In this document: one piece after another, positions 32,601 through 64,000 of the stretch | Layout: every line of letters starts with the position of its first letter | Numbering within the stretch: position 1 is the stretch's first letter | Assembly: GCF_022682495.2 (NCBI RefSeq) | Contig: NC_071398.1 | Coordinates: forward strand, 101,477,880-101,541,879 | From: Desmodus rotundus | Taxonomy: Eukaryota > Chordata > Mammalia > Chiroptera > Phyllostomidae | DNA length: 64,000 nt | Direction: 5' to 3' | Made by a program: the position numbers and the translations under genes | Notes under the pieces: generated by a model | What the model was told of the DNA's origin: nothing | What the model saw: only the letters and a program-made list of their open reading frames with translations | Databases searched by the model: none

Positions 32601-33680
32601 ATTAATGGACTTCCTAATGTGACTATCTGTCCTTGCATTCACCACTTGGTTATGAAAACTTTTTTTAACTCGAAGATCGAATTGCCTCTATTAAGCAATT
32701 CACAAACTGGGCAGCATACCACTGAGCAACTAGAAGGGCGTTCCCTTAATTTTTTTTTACATGCTGTTGGATTCTGCTTCCGTTCCTGCCATGGTTCCGA
32801 AAGGCAGAGTTTGGACTCAGTATCACACCTCTTTCACAACATGAACTTGGGAATCTTCTTTCCTTTGCCTGCTCTGGAATAATTTGATGTTAAAATTTCC
32901 TTTTGCAAAGTTTGATAGAATCCTCCAGTGTAACTATCTGGGCCTGTTTTGTGGAGTATTCCAGTTCTTTCATGTTAAATGACTTTCCTTGGCCCTAGGG
33001 GTCCTCTTTGTTAAATTGTTTTTCTCCAAAATTATCCATTTAATGTAGATTTTCAAGTATATCTACATGGAATACTTTTACTATTAACTCTTGTGTCTAT
33101 TTCTAATTTCATGTATTGTGCTGCCTCCCTTTTTCTTGAGTAGTTTACCTATCAATTTTACTTTTTCAAGGAAAGTTTATTCATGCTATTTTTGTTGTTT
33201 TCAAACCCCACTAATCTCTATCACTTTCTTTCTTTCTTCTGCTGTCATTGGGTTTACCTTTTTGCCCCTAGTTTTTTTAGTATGTTCATTCACTTATTTT
33301 ACCTTCTAACTTTCATATAGGTATTTAATATTATAAATCCTCCTATAATAGCCATTCAAGCTATTTCCCATATTCTTTTTTTCATTACTATTTTTAAAAA
33401 ATTCTATTTGAATTCTCCCTCTGACCCAGGAGTAAAACCCATGTTGTTAAATTTCTCCTCTCCCCCTCCCCCTTCACACACACCTTCTGGATTTAGGGCG
33501 AGTTTGCGCTTCATTCTAATGGTCACCTAGTGCTGGTGCTTTCACGTGGTGTACACGCCTCTTTTGGGCGATTGTCTACCTGAGCATGTATGGTGACAGA
33601 ATAAATGTGTACACGCATACTGGTCTCTGCCCACCCTCCACCTTTTTGGCAGAGGGTTCCTGAAACTATTGCAATTTCCT
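32601..33680. other. AT-rich intergenic stretch
   Basis: T-rich sequence without a gene, possibly the continuation of the antisense L1. Confidence 0.4.
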
Positions 33681-33684
33681 AGGG

Positions 33685-34270
33685 ATAAACTGTTTTTGTT
33701 CTAATGAGGTGACTCTGGGTGGCTCCCGAATGGGGGCTGGTCACCTGCAAGGCCAGGCCATGTTAAGAAACGTGGAATTTTTCAGTCCCAACCCCCCTGC
33801 CCCATTCTCCAGAGGGGAGAGATAAGCTGGAAATGGAGTTAATAACTATATGTCTGTGTGATGAAGCTGAGCACGCAGGGTTCTGAGAGCTTCTGGGTGG
33901 GTGGACCGTGCAGGTGGGGGACAGTGGAGACCCCGGCCCCTCCCCACAATCCCCGCCCTCAGCGTCTCTCCCACCTGGACATACACCTGTATCAGTAAGT
34001 TCTTCTGCAAACAGTAAGTTAGGTGTCTCCCTGAGTTTTGTGAGCTGCCCTAGCAAATCAATTGGCCCTGAGGAGGGGGTCACGGGAACCACAGGTGACA
34101 GCTGGGCTTGAATGACATCTGAGGTGGGAGCTGCCTTACATGACTGAGCCCTTAACGGGGGGGACCGGCTGCTCTCTCCAGGTGTCAGAACTGAGCTGAA
34201 TGGTGTCACAGGATGGCTTGGTGTGAGGAAAACCCCACACACCTGCGGCCGGGAGTGTTGTGTGTGGCAG
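33685..34270 (+). repeat. LTR-like interspersed repeat, copy A
   Basis: Shares ordered motifs with 52010-52700: TTTGTTCTAATGAGGTGACT, GGAGGGGGTCA, ACTGAGCCC, GAGCTGAATGGTG, GGTGTGAGGAAAAC. It looks like an old endogenous-retrovirus LTR family; I cannot name it. Confidence 0.5.
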
Positions 34271-34784
34271 TGTGACAGGAGAGGAGAAGCACAGGAGGGG
34301 GCAGGGGTTTCCCATACAGAACCCCACAGAAACGATCCAGGAACCTCAATGCCCCTGCTGGGCCCTGCTGCAGCACCAAACCCAAGGCAGAACCCTTCTA
34401 TTCCCCGTTAATACCTGCTCCTGATAACAGGGCTCATTCTGCTTCACACTCCCTCCCTGCTCTCCCCTCGTGACAGCTGTGCTTTATGCACAGGTGGCCG
34501 AGAAACCTGGCAACAAATGAACACGTATGAATGGTGTGTTGATACTGTGTTTCATACCAGATGACATGGCAGCATCTACTTCCAGACTCTGTGGCCACCC
34601 TGTAACTGCGAAGCACACAGCTACTGCCCGCCACACAGTTTCCACTATACCCGTCTATTCTCAGTCCCACGAGCAAACCTAAGTCACTGTCACCACTGGG
34701 GGGAGACGCCGATCGCTTCAGTGGTTCTGGGTGTCTACGGCTTGTCCTCTAGACGCCTCAGGAAGCATCATCAAGAATATTTTT
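34271..34784. other. Intergenic stretch, no gene seen
   Basis: Nothing recognised. Confidence 0.4.
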
Positions 34785-34785
34785 C

Positions 34786-34975
34786 TGGCCCTGCCCAAGT
34801 AGCTGAGTTGGTTAGAGCATCAAACACCAAGGTTACAGGTTTGATCCCCGGTCAGGGCACATACAAGCAGCAACCAATGAATGTACCAATAAGTGTAACA
34901 ATAAATTCATGTTTCTTGCTTTCTCTCTCCCTCTTCTTCTCTCTATAAAATATCAATAAGTAATTTTTAAAAAAG
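34786..34975 (+). mobile_element. VES-type SINE
   Basis: Head CCCTGCCCAAGTAGCTGAGT and GGTTTGATCCCCGGTCAGGG, CT-rich part, then an ATAAAATATCAATAAGT tail. Flanked by near-matching AAGAATATTTTT and AAGAATTATTTTT. Confidence 0.85.
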
Positions 34976-35612
34976 AATTATTTTTCTTTTATGGGGCACG
35001 GAGTGGGGGGATTAACAGCAGTTTCCAAGAGAGGGAGGTCTGTGCCCTCACAGGAAGCAGGCAGGCCAGACGTCTGTCATCTGTTGTGTGGCAGTGCCCA
35101 CAGGTCTGTCCTGGCACCACCAGGCCTTCTGTCTCTGTTCTGCTGTGGCCCTGTCCCAGCGGCTCACCTGCTGAATCCAGCTAGCATCGCACCTGTGATT
35201 CCAGAGAGAGATGGAGGACACAGAGCCCCCTGAGGACCACGGACAACATAAGCTCTTCCTTCCGGGGCAAACCTTGAGTCAAACCCCTTTGGAAACATTA
35301 CTCCTGGTCATCGTGCTGGAAGATGCAGCAGCGCTGACTGAGCAGTGCCATTAGGTCTCTGGACTCGCTTAACCGCTGCGCTGGGGCTTGTTACTGAGGC
35401 GGACCTCGATCAGAGACCCCCTGGCAGTTGTCAGCTGCAGTGAGTTGTGCTAGAAAAGACAGGGCCGCTGCTCAGCTGGTTTCCTGGTGTGCACTTCCTC
35501 TTCGCTCCAAAGAAAAAGGTGGGGGTGGCAGCGTCCTCCAAGGAAGGAGAAGCAAGCGAGAAGCCCCCGGAAAGGCGCGGAAAGGCGCGTCCCTGAGAGG
35601 CCGGCCTCCACA
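34976..35612. other. 5' flank of CFAP126
   Basis: Moderately GC-rich from 35400. Probable promoter and 5' UTR. No upstream exon recognised. Confidence 0.45.
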
Positions 35613-35636
35613 GTTGCCAGGCAACCAAGGTAAACA
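35613..35636 (+). promoter_or_regulatory. RFX X-box plus forkhead site of CFAP126
   Basis: GTTGCCAGGCAACC (35613-35626) is a near-perfect palindromic X-box bound by RFX factors. GTAAACA (35630-35636) is a forkhead (FOXJ1-type) motif 3 bp further on. Both lie within 45 bp of the CFAP126 ATG. RFX and FOXJ1 drive ciliary genes, and CFAP126 is a known FOXJ1 target, so this fits the gene's role. Sequence alone cannot show binding. Confidence 0.75.
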
Positions 35637-35653
35637 GCTGAAGTCCCAGGACC

Positions 35654-38256
35654 ATGGCCAACTACAGCGCCAACCAGGTAAGCACCCTGCCCCGTTTCTC
35701 TGAAGGGTTTAGTTTTGCCTTCAAGTGTCTACCTTGGCGCTGGACCCCGCGGGTAGGCAGGGTGGGGCGGAGCTGTACTGGCCGGGGGGGCCTGGGGTCC
35801 GCAGGAGGCGACCCCCGTTGGTTCCTCAGGTCTGAACCAGAGGGCAGCCAGCTTTCTGCACAGGGCCAGGGTCTAAAGGGTTTAGGCTTTGTCGGCCCAG
35901 TGACAACATCAGAAGTATCATGTAGGTACTCACGTTAATGACAGAAAACACAACATTCAAAATAAAACAACCGAGTGCAACTTTTATACAACACTAATGA
36001 AAAGAACAAATTTTGGGGGGGAGAAACATTTTGCTTAATTGGGACACAAAATTACTGTTCCCTTTTAGCAGATCAATTGCAAATGTTCATCTATGAAAAC
36101 CATCCATGGCTTTCTCAGGCGGTACCAAGGCAGACAGGCCGGACCCGGCCCACGACCAGTTTGCTGACCACCGGTCTAGGCAAGAGTTGTCTAATGAAAA
36201 GACTGTGAATCACAAATGCAATTTTAATTTTCTAGTAGCTACATAAAACTTCTTAAAATAGTTAATATTTCATTTAGCCCAATAAATCTAAAATATTATT
36301 TCAACGTTTAATCAATTGATTTTATTTATTTTTAGAGAGAGGTGAAGGGAGGGAGAAAGAAGGAGAGAAGCATTCATGTGTGAGAGATACGTCAATTGGT
36401 TGCCTCTCAAACACCCCTAACTGGGGGACTGGCCCCATGCGCCCAGACTGGGAATAGAACCATCAACCTTTCTGTTCACAGGCTGGCACTTGATCCACTG
36501 AGCCACACCAGCCAGGGCTTAATCAATATTCTAAGAGTTATAATCGGATGTTTTACATTCCCTTCTTTGTACTAAGTCTTTACAAAGCACGTCCGTTTGG
36601 ACTGTCACATGTCAAGTGCCCAACGGCAGCCGTGGGCGGCCGGAGGCTCCATACTGGACCCAAACACATTTAGACCAAACACAGGACGTCCTCACTAAAG
36701 CCTCGCTTGGTTGTCCAAGCCTGTGGTCCTCAAAGCTAAAGAACTGGGTCCTGCCGTCATCTCCTGGGCTTAGGGTCTGGGGGCCTCACAGCGATGCTCT
36801 GCTCTCTCCCCACAGTATGAAAAAGCTTTCTCACCCAAGTACCTGCAGAACTGGTCTCCTGCCAAGCCAACCAAGGAGGTATTCCTTCCTGTTCAGCACC
36901 CCCAGGCCGGGTTCTGGCTCTGCGTTGGGTGCTGTGTGGTTCATTTTCCCTCCCACACCCTCCTCGCCCTCAGCCCTACCTCAAGCCCTCAGCTACCCCT
37001 CCATTTCCCAGCCTGTTCCCCCAGCACTTCTCCCCCTAAATCCATCCCAGAGCATTCCGGCCCATGAAGGCTACACCCAGGTTATTGCCAACGATCGTGG
37101 TCACCTGCTGCCTTCAGTGCCCCGCTCCAAGGTGAGGCCCTCACCTCCATTCTCTCCAAAACCTGCAGCAAGAGGGGAGAGAATCTCCTGCCGCCAAAGT
37201 TCCTTCTAATTCACACTGCAACATGAGTGCCCCCGACTCCCGGCCAGCTCCCCCAGCAGGACAACCTGTAGGAGCGCCTGCAGATGGCACTTACCCACCC
37301 TGTGGGCACTCCGCCCAATGCAGCCCCAGGACACAGGGTCGAGCCAGCAAGGATCAGCGGACAAACAGGGTAACCTAGGCGGGGTGGGGGGGGATGCTTC
37401 CAGTCTTGTCTCCTTTCCACCCCGTCCCAAAGGTAAGGACAGAAATAGCGAACACGGGTCCTGCCAATGGGTCAGTTACTGTGGTTGAGGAACGTGTCTT
37501 CTTCCTTTTAGGCAAGTCCTTGGGGTTCCTTCATGGGCACCTGGCAGATGCCTCTGAAGATTCCCCCTGCTCGAGTGTCCCTGACCTCTCGTTCTGCTGC
37601 TGGTGCCGCCTCCCTCACCACATGGATAGAGAAGGATCCCGACTTCCTCAAGGCCTCCAACGGGCTGCGTCCAGAAATCCTGGGCAAGGTACCTACTTTG
37701 CCCACCGCACTCCAGACCCTGTGGTCTCAATTCCAACGTCAAGCACCTCCGTTGTTCCACCGCTGTTCCAGCAGAGGGCCCTCTGCCCCATGGTCTTCCC
37801 TGCCTAGTCCCTGAGCACCAGGGTCTGAGGGACATCCTACTCACAGCACAAAGCTGTGTTGAACCAAGCTCATGGGGAGGTCGACGCACCAGCAACTCTA
37901 CCTCTCCTAGGGAAATGGAGACTTAGGGTCCTGGGTGGGCTGGGGGGACCTTGACCTGACCAGACTGTTTCCTGTTCCACCCCCCGCAGCCTGGGGACAC
38001 AGACAGTCGGAAGCAACCCCCAAACTCTGGAAAACAAGCAGCAAGTCCAGCCCCAAGTCCCGGCTCCCCAGCCTCAAACCTCGGCTCCCCAGCCCTACCC
38101 CAGAGTGCACACCCCTCTGCAGGCCACACCCCAGGCCCCGCAGGCCCAGTCTCTCCTGCGAGCCCTGTGGGGAGCCCCTGTGAGTCCCACACTAGCAGGT
38201 CTAGTCCAGCGAGGGCCCTGAGATGCCAACCTGGGACGCTGGGAGGGACCCCCTAA
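35654..38256 (+). CDS. CFAP126: Cilia and flagella associated protein 126 (Flattop)
   Basis: Basal-body and ciliary-axoneme protein of multiciliated and sperm cells, linked to basal body positioning and planar polarity. Five coding exons, all with AG/GT junctions and all in phase 0: 35654-35677 (MANYSANQ), 36816-36878 (starts YEKAFSPKYLQNWSP), 37051-37131 (HEGYTQVIANDRGHLLPS), 37512-37688 (starts ASPWGSFMGTWQMPLKIPP) and 37990-38256 ending in TAA. The protein is 203 aa against 177 in human: one residue shorter at the start, with a Pro/Ser-rich tail running about 26 residues past the human stop. The ordered N-terminal core is strongly conserved. Transcribed towards SDHC (convergent). Confidence 0.95.
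35868..36180. repeat. hAT/Charlie-like DNA transposon remnant in CFAP126 intron 1
   Basis: GGGTTTAGGCTTTGTCGGCC at one end and GGCCCACGACCAGTTTGCTG, ACCACCGGTCTAG at the other resemble the ends of an old hAT-family non-autonomous element. Confidence 0.5.
36308..36527 (-). mobile_element. VES-type SINE with 9-bp target duplication, CFAP126 intron 1
   Basis: The reversed SINE body (about 36317-36518) ends in CCACTGAGCCACACCAGCC. It is bounded by TTAATCAAT at 36308-36316 and 36519-36527. Confidence 0.88.
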
Positions 38257-38317
38257 GGAAATCTTTCTAGGGACAGCGTGAAGGAATAAGCAAGACCCCA
38301 GTCAGGGGAATTATGGG

Positions 38318-38342
38318 AATAAAGACAAATTTGGAAAATAAA
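38318..38342 (+). terminator. Polyadenylation signals of CFAP126
   Basis: Two AATAAA hexamers (38318-38323 and 38337-38342), 62-81 bp after the stop codon. Confidence 0.75.
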
Positions 38343-38359
38343 CATCATTTGACTCTTAC

Positions 38360-39643
38360 CTGATTTGGAATTCCCCCCACACACACACACCTATGGCTGC
38401 CTCTCATCACCAGTAACCAGGAGGAGGGTTGGGGAAAGAGGGAGAACACCTGTCCAGGCTTGTGGGGGCAGGGGGACGAGAGGACCCATCGGTACCGGGA
38501 TTAGGTGGGGTCCATTCCAGCGATGGCCCAGGGGAAGATGGTCTGCGCCACAGCACCCCACCCCACCCTTGTCTGTCCTCCCCAGCACGCCCAGGGTCAG
38601 CGGGACCACGGTGCAGCAGAGCGTGCGTGTGTGTGGACAAAGGTACTGGAGCCACAGCAGGAGACAGTCCCTGTGTCTAAGGGTCATGTCCAGTGACAGA
38701 GCACTGAGGGCAAGACATCCATTACAGAAGCAAAGGTGGAGGTTTAGGACAGAATACAAACGTGATGACGGCCCAGCCCCAGGCGCCTGCCTGCCTCCCA
38801 GCCTCCAGCCCGTCTGGCAGCACCTTCCCGGCACTGGAAGCCCCAAGCCCCTGCCCGGTCTTTCCCACCCCAGTGCCAAGTGCGCCTCACGGACACTGTG
38901 CCTCAGTCCCAGGACACGCACTGAGGAAGTCCAGTGGGAGGCGGGGATGCCGACAAAGACCTGGCAGGGCCAGTCTAGCAGGAAGGCAGCCAGGATCGTC
39001 ACTTAGAGCCAAAGGCTACTGTGCAGGCAGCAGGTCCCCACTGCACGGACACACCTGAGCAGGGCCTTCCTCCCCGGGACACCGCTTAGTTGCCTCACTG
39101 TCCCTCCTCTCCACCCCATGGCTCTCCCTGCCCAGCCAGCAGCATCACCCCAGCACCCGGCATGGGAGTCGGGGCCCAAAGGCCTGGGCTCTGGGCATCG
39201 AAAGCAGCCAGTCTCCACCTCGAAGTAGAGATGTTCACCAGGCTGTCGGCCATCCCTGCTCCTTCTCTCTCCTCCTCCTCTCTACAAACCTCCCTCGTTA
39301 GCTCAGCTCTCTCAGTTCCGCCTCCCCTGCCCCCACTTGCTCTGGGCTCAGCTCCATATTTGTGCTCAGTGGGAGCAGGAGCTGGAGTGGCCCAGCTCTC
39401 CCTGTCTGCATTCCGTCTGTCCTTCTGTCCATCCGTCTGTGACTTTCTTCCACCTCTGAGGCTCCTGTGTGACAGTGACTCTCTGGCCCCCGCATGTGAG
39501 TCCCTGAGCATCTTCCAGCTGTGGAATAAACCATCTCCCTGCTGAGCAAGGCCAGTGACCAGTGGGAGGAAGCCAGCTCCTCCTCAGCCACCACTTCCTG
39601 GGTTTCTCTCGAATTTAAGGAGAGTCAAAGACGACATGAGTTT
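38360..39643. other. Intergenic stretch between convergent CFAP126 and SDHC
   Basis: GC-rich, unassigned. A plus-strand AATAAA occurs near 39525 with no recognisable gene before it. Open frames on both strands overlap each other and look fortuitous. Confidence 0.4.
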
Positions 39644-39649
39644 TTTAAT
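39644..39649 (-). terminator. Candidate SDHC poly(A) signal
   Basis: Minus-strand ATTAAA about 660 bp past the SDHC stop codon. Longer 3' UTRs are possible. Confidence 0.35.
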
Positions 39650-40307
39650 CAGTCTCAGAAAACGATATCACATAATTTGGATTAGAAAACATGACAATAA
39701 GAGGCTTGTTTTTTGAAAATGCAAGGAAAAAAATAACCACAGGTTCAACAATAATCTTCCGGATCTTTCTCTTGACCAAAAATTATGTATCTTCTCCCCA
39801 AAGCACGTCCTCTGAGAGCCAACTCACCCTCTTTGCCCCCTCCAGCTGGGACTGGCCACCTCCCCAACCCCCACTGTGTGGGTGCAGGAGACCCTGGGCA
39901 GAACTGTCCTGTGAGCCAGCAGCCCACAGGCGGCGGCACCCAGAGCCCCACCCCCAGTCCCCAAGGCAGGGGCCACAGAGCTGGCTTTGTTTCCACTGTC
40001 TCAGAAGAAGCCAAGAGCTGACCCTCAGCACAAACCAAGGAGAGAAGGGGACCCCAAGCCCCGAGCCGGCTGTACGCAGGGGCGGTAGAAGGGAGTCTCT
40101 GTGTTACTCTGCTTTTAGGAACGAGGGACACTGGGCCCTGCTCCCCGGCCGTGCTTCTCTAAGGGACTCTGCTGCTGAGCTTCAAGGGCAGCAAGCACAA
40201 AAGGGTCGGACACGTCAGGAGCCTCTGGCCCGGCTGGAGGGAGGGTGACAAAAGGAAGTCAGGCCCACTAATCATCTGTGGGAGGACGGAGCAGGAACTC
40301 AAGCCAC

Positions 40308-60599
<20,292 letters not shown>

Positions 60600-60669
60600 C
60601 TTGGGTTCCCGTATGGACGGAAGTGACGCAACGGCCCTGCCCCCTTGTGGCGGCGGGCGGGGCCTCTGT

Positions 60670-60694
60670 CACGTGACCCTGCGGTCTATAAAAG
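60670..60694 (+). promoter_or_regulatory. Plus-strand E-box and TATA box, possible divergent promoter
   Basis: CACGTGAC (60670-60677) and TATAAAAG (60687-60694), 10 bp apart on the plus strand, facing away from SDHC. No plus-strand coding gene follows inside the window. Confidence 0.4.
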
Positions 60695-60780
60695 ATCCCG
60701 GAGCCCGCTCTTGCCCCGCGACTTACGGAGTTTGTGCTGTTATTTTCAGGTTTGGGGGCCTCCCCCCGCCCACTCGACTG

Positions 60781-62099
60781 ACTCCCAGAATTTGCCAGTT
60801 TCGGCAGAAAGGCCGCTGGCTCACACTCTTTTTCCTTGTACGTTTCTCGTTTTGATTCGCACCACGGCACCAAGGCCTGGCCCTGACTCTTCCCCGGGAC
60901 TTGTGGGTCTGATCCCTGCCCCATCCGTGGGGTCAGACACGTGCTCGTGGCCGCCAGAGACGTCCCCTCCCGTCCTCACGTGCAGCCTCTCCTGTGCGCA
61001 GACGCGCGAGTCCAGACCCAGGTCCGGAGTGAGGTTGGGCGGTAGGGAAGCGCTCACAGCCCCAGTTCCCAGGCCATGAGCTCCTCCAAAGCCTCGCAGC
61101 CCCGCGCCTGAGCCAGACGCCCACTCACCCAACACGAGGCTCCCTTGTCTCTTGTTTCAGGCCTGTGGGTGACACCCACAGCCAGAAGAACCTAGGTGGG
61201 GGTGGGCTGACTTCGCTTAGATCTTATATATGGGTGAAGAGTTTTGAGAAACCCAAGCACCGTAACCACTTGCAGAGCACTTAGGACTTCAGGGAGAGAG
61301 TGAGCAGGTGAGGAAGGAACTGGCGAGTGAAGAGGAGGCGTGAAGGAGGCCGCCGAACAACTCCTCACTGATGTAAAACGTGCTCATGACGTTAATAGTC
61401 AAACCTTGTTACATTTAGCACTGCTGCACCTTCCTTTCAGGATTGTGATCAGCATAAATTCAGTTATTTCTGCATCAAATGCAAATGCTGGTTTGCATGT
61501 CCATAATGCAAATTTAATACCAGTCATGAAACCCACGAGTCTGGGATGTGAGGAGATACCAGGAAGGTACCGGTGAGCCTGCAGGGGTCTCATAGCAGAA
61601 ACAACAGCAACCCTCAAGTTAACCTCCAGAGCCCATCATCGATGGAAATGAATCACACTGCAACTCAAACCAAATTTAAGTCAATCCTCTGAATACCAGG
61701 GCTCATCTTAAAAATAAGCGGGAAAGAGAAGCAGGATATATCCAAGGCTTGGGGTGAAAGGCAGGAGAAGAGATAAGGGAAAACATCCCAGGTGGGAGTA
61801 TGGGAGGTTCTATGAAAGCACAATCATTTCAGGTGAACCCAAGGAGGGAAGGAAAGGAGGCCACAATCAGGAGAGCTCCGGTCTGATGATTTTTCTGGCC
61901 AGATTTGCCTTAAAATTCAGCTCTGAGCACACAGACACTCCCATCATTAGCCTCAAGCACTATCCCAAGACCTTTTAGGAAATTCTTAGAATACAACTTA
62001 AATTCATGCTCTGTAGTCTGTTGTTTTTTTGTTTGCTTGTTTATCCAGAATTTAATTAAAAAGAACAATCACACCCAGCATGTGGGACCTTCTACATAA
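60781..62099. other. SDHC upstream region
   Basis: No gene recognised. MPZ, the expected syntenic neighbour, has no exon here. Confidence 0.45.
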
Positions 62100-62420
62100 T
62101 GCTGGCCTGGGATCTCTATTTTTATTTTTTAATTTTATTTTTAATTACAGTTGACATTTAATCTTATTTTATACTTGTTTCAGGTGTACAACACAGTGGT
62201 TAGACAATAATATAATTTACAAAGTGATTCTCCACAATAATTCAAACACCCACCTGGCACCATTCATAATTATTACAGTATTATTGACTATATTCCTTAT
62301 ACTGTACGTAACACCCTCATGACTATTCTGTAACTACCAATTTGTACTTCTTTTTTATTGTTGTTCAAATATAGTTTTCTGCCTCACCCTCGACCCTAGC
62401 CCAACACCCCAGCCCTTCCC
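62100..62420 (-). mobile_element. LINE-1 terminal fragment, antisense
   Basis: TTTTTAATTACAGTTGACAT, GTTTCAGGTGTACAACACAG and TTATTGTTGTTCAAATATAG are L1 terminal sequence in reverse. Confidence 0.6.
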
Positions 62421-63762
62421 ACCTCCCTCCCCTGTTTCCAACACCCCCTTGTTATTATCCATGTGTCCTTTATAATTGCTCCTGCAAACCCTTTACCCTT
62501 TTCCCCTGAAATTCCCTCCTCTCTCCGTCTGGTCACTGTCAGCCTGTTCTCAATTTCAGTGTCTTGGTTATACTTTGCTTGCTTGTTTGTTTTGTTGATT
62601 AGGTTCCTGTTGAAGGTGAGATCATATGGTATTTGTGTAGTCTGTATTTTAAGGCCCACCAACACCAGCTTCAATTTCCTGCACGGACTCATTCCTACGA
62701 TGCCCCTGCAGCGAAGTTCCCCCGAACCCAGTCAAGCAGATGGCCCCAGATCTGCCTGAACAAGCCCAGTGCTTGACAGACCTACTCAGCGCACACGCAC
62801 GTTCTCACCTCTGTCTCTGTGTTTGCTGTTCTCCCTGCCTAGATGCCCTTGCCACCTGGGTCCATTGCTCCTTTTCAAAGTGGCACACGTCCTTTCAGAT
62901 TGGTCCCCAGCTAACATTGCCTTCAAGACATGACCCCCCCCACTTCTCTGAGCTTCACTGATTAAGTAAAATGCATCTTTGAGAAACCTCTGTCACAAAA
63001 CCCTCTCCCTGCCGTGGTGGCTGTGTGTGCCTCCTGGGTATGCCCACACTTTGTTCATCGTTCTGCAGCAAGCTCGTGATTTATTAAAGTTGATGGGTTT
63101 GTCCTCTGACCCTCCTCTCTCTGCTCCCCCCAACTAGATTTCTAATTCCTTGAAGGAGGGACTTCATTTTTATTCTCCTCTCTGTTATCCACATTGCACA
63201 TTAGCTGGCGCTCAGTCCAGTTCTGTTGACTTGCTGCCACTAGAAATGGGCTTACCTGCAGTGTGGGGCATTGAGGGGCTTCCTGACAAACACGAGAAAG
63301 TTAGGGGATTCTCCCCTGGGTGTTTTCCAGTGGAGAAAACTTCCATCTGGGCACAATCACCCAGGATGCAGGAAGACGGGGAAACAGAAGGCTCCCAAAG
63401 GACCTGTCCACCTCAAGAAGCCTGTACAGCAGCGGTGACAGTGACAGTGGGCACCTGCTTCCCAAGTTCTCTCAGGGAAGCTGCCTGCAGCTCCCAGGGC
63501 TCTGAGGGTGTTGGCTCAGGCAAGGAGTCCAGGGAGGAATCTCCTTTCCGTGGCCTTAGGGTTCAGGTTCCCCTGCCCTCCTATTCCTCACAGAAGTGTT
63601 TGTGTCCCTGTTTCTGTCCCTCTCCCTCACCCCCTAACATTCCAGCCTGGGGCAGGGGGAGGCCAGCAGACACAAAGCCCTCTGTGTATGGGGTGGCATG
63701 TGTCCCCCCACCCTCCACCCAGAGGACACAATGCCCCTTCTGCTCCCTGCCCCCCTCCCTAC
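62421..63762. other. Intergenic stretch with possible L2-like pieces
   Basis: TTTCTAATTCCTTGAAGGAG and TGGCGCTCAGTCCAG near 63140-63220 look L2-like. No gene. A 209-codon plus-strand frame at 63150-63779 has no recognisable domain and runs into the LTR. Confidence 0.4.
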
Positions 63763-64000
63763 TGTTACGGGACAAATGACTCAGACGAAGTTGTGGGGTA
63801 GCGAAATGGAGTTTATTTACGCATGCGGACCCAGAGGAGGCAGTCTCCAAATTCTGGGCCCCGAGCTCTGACCTTCGGGGGTTTAAATAGCCCCCTGCTT
63901 CCTGCCTACCTGGCGAAGCAAGGTTACAGAAGCCCCAAGCGGAAGTTACGTCTAGCTACCTTATTGGTAAAAACAAAGAACAAAGGGCTTAACACAAAGG
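63763..64000 (-). mobile_element. Endogenous retrovirus LTR, 3' part, cut by window end
   Basis: Read on the minus strand: a CCAAT-type box (about 63963), a TATA-like TATTTAAA (about 63881-63889), AATAAA (63812-63817) and a terminus ...GTAACA at 63763. That is the order U3 promoter, R, poly(A), U5 and terminal CA of an LTR. The 5' end is outside. No viral coding sequence is visible; solo LTR or provirus cannot be decided. Confidence 0.65.

Noticed and set aside
38391..39006. 203-213 codon frames on both strands after CFAP126
   Set aside because: They overlap each other on opposite strands, have no domain and lie beyond the CFAP126 poly(A) signals.
63150..63779. 209-codon plus-strand frame as an MPZ exon
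   Set aside because: No resemblance to the MPZ Ig domain or signal peptide; L2-like remnants lie within it and it ends in the LTR.

Overview
This is a mammalian nuclear window. The repeats point to a bat: at least seven copies or tails of the VES-type tRNA-derived SINE (CT-rich 3' part, then an AATAAATA-like tail), plus two HAL1 (half-L1) elements. Gene order, read right to left, matches human 1q23.3: SDHC, CFAP126, tRNA-Val-CAC, a tRNA array, then an FCGR2-type receptor. The window is therefore the reverse of the human chromosome. Nothing bacterial, phage-like or CRISPR-like was seen.

Layout. (1) At 1-2.1 kb, minus strand: the 5' end of a low-affinity Fc-gamma receptor II gene (signal peptide, 21-bp mini-exon, first Ig domain); the rest lies off the left edge. 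(2) At 2.6-7.6 kb: an L1 with a processed retrocopy inside it, then a HAL1 with target-site duplications and a nested SINE. (3) At 8-23.7 kb: four diverged tandem units, each laid out as Glu-CTC(-), Gly-TCC(-), Asp-GTC(-), Leu-CAG(+), Gly-GCC(+). The four Glu genes are identical; the other positions are in all states from intact to deleted. (4) At 25.6 kb: a lone intact tRNA-Val-CAC. (5) At 26-35 kb: L1, L2 and SINE remnants, LTR-like repeats and an orphan CpG-rich island at about 29 kb. (6) At 35.6-38.3 kb: complete CFAP126 (Flattop), five exons, with an RFX X-box and a forkhead site just before the ATG. (7) At 40.3-60.6 kb, minus strand: complete SDHC, six coding exons with canonical splice sites, 169 aa, convergent with CFAP126. 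(8) At 60.6-64 kb: the SDHC CpG promoter, L2/L1 remnants and the 3' end of a solo-LTR-like element running off the right edge. MPZ, expected next by synteny, is not reached.

The genes are unrelated in function: immune Fc receptor, RNA polymerase III tRNA genes, a ciliary/basal-body protein and a respiratory complex II subunit. The most dynamic part is the tRNA array, which shows birth-and-death evolution, an L1 insertion in one unit only, a near-identical tract shared by two otherwise diverged units, and variant tRNA-like genes with altered anticodons. Most long open frames in the window are chance frames in GC-rich tRNA spacers or repeats and are not annotated as genes.
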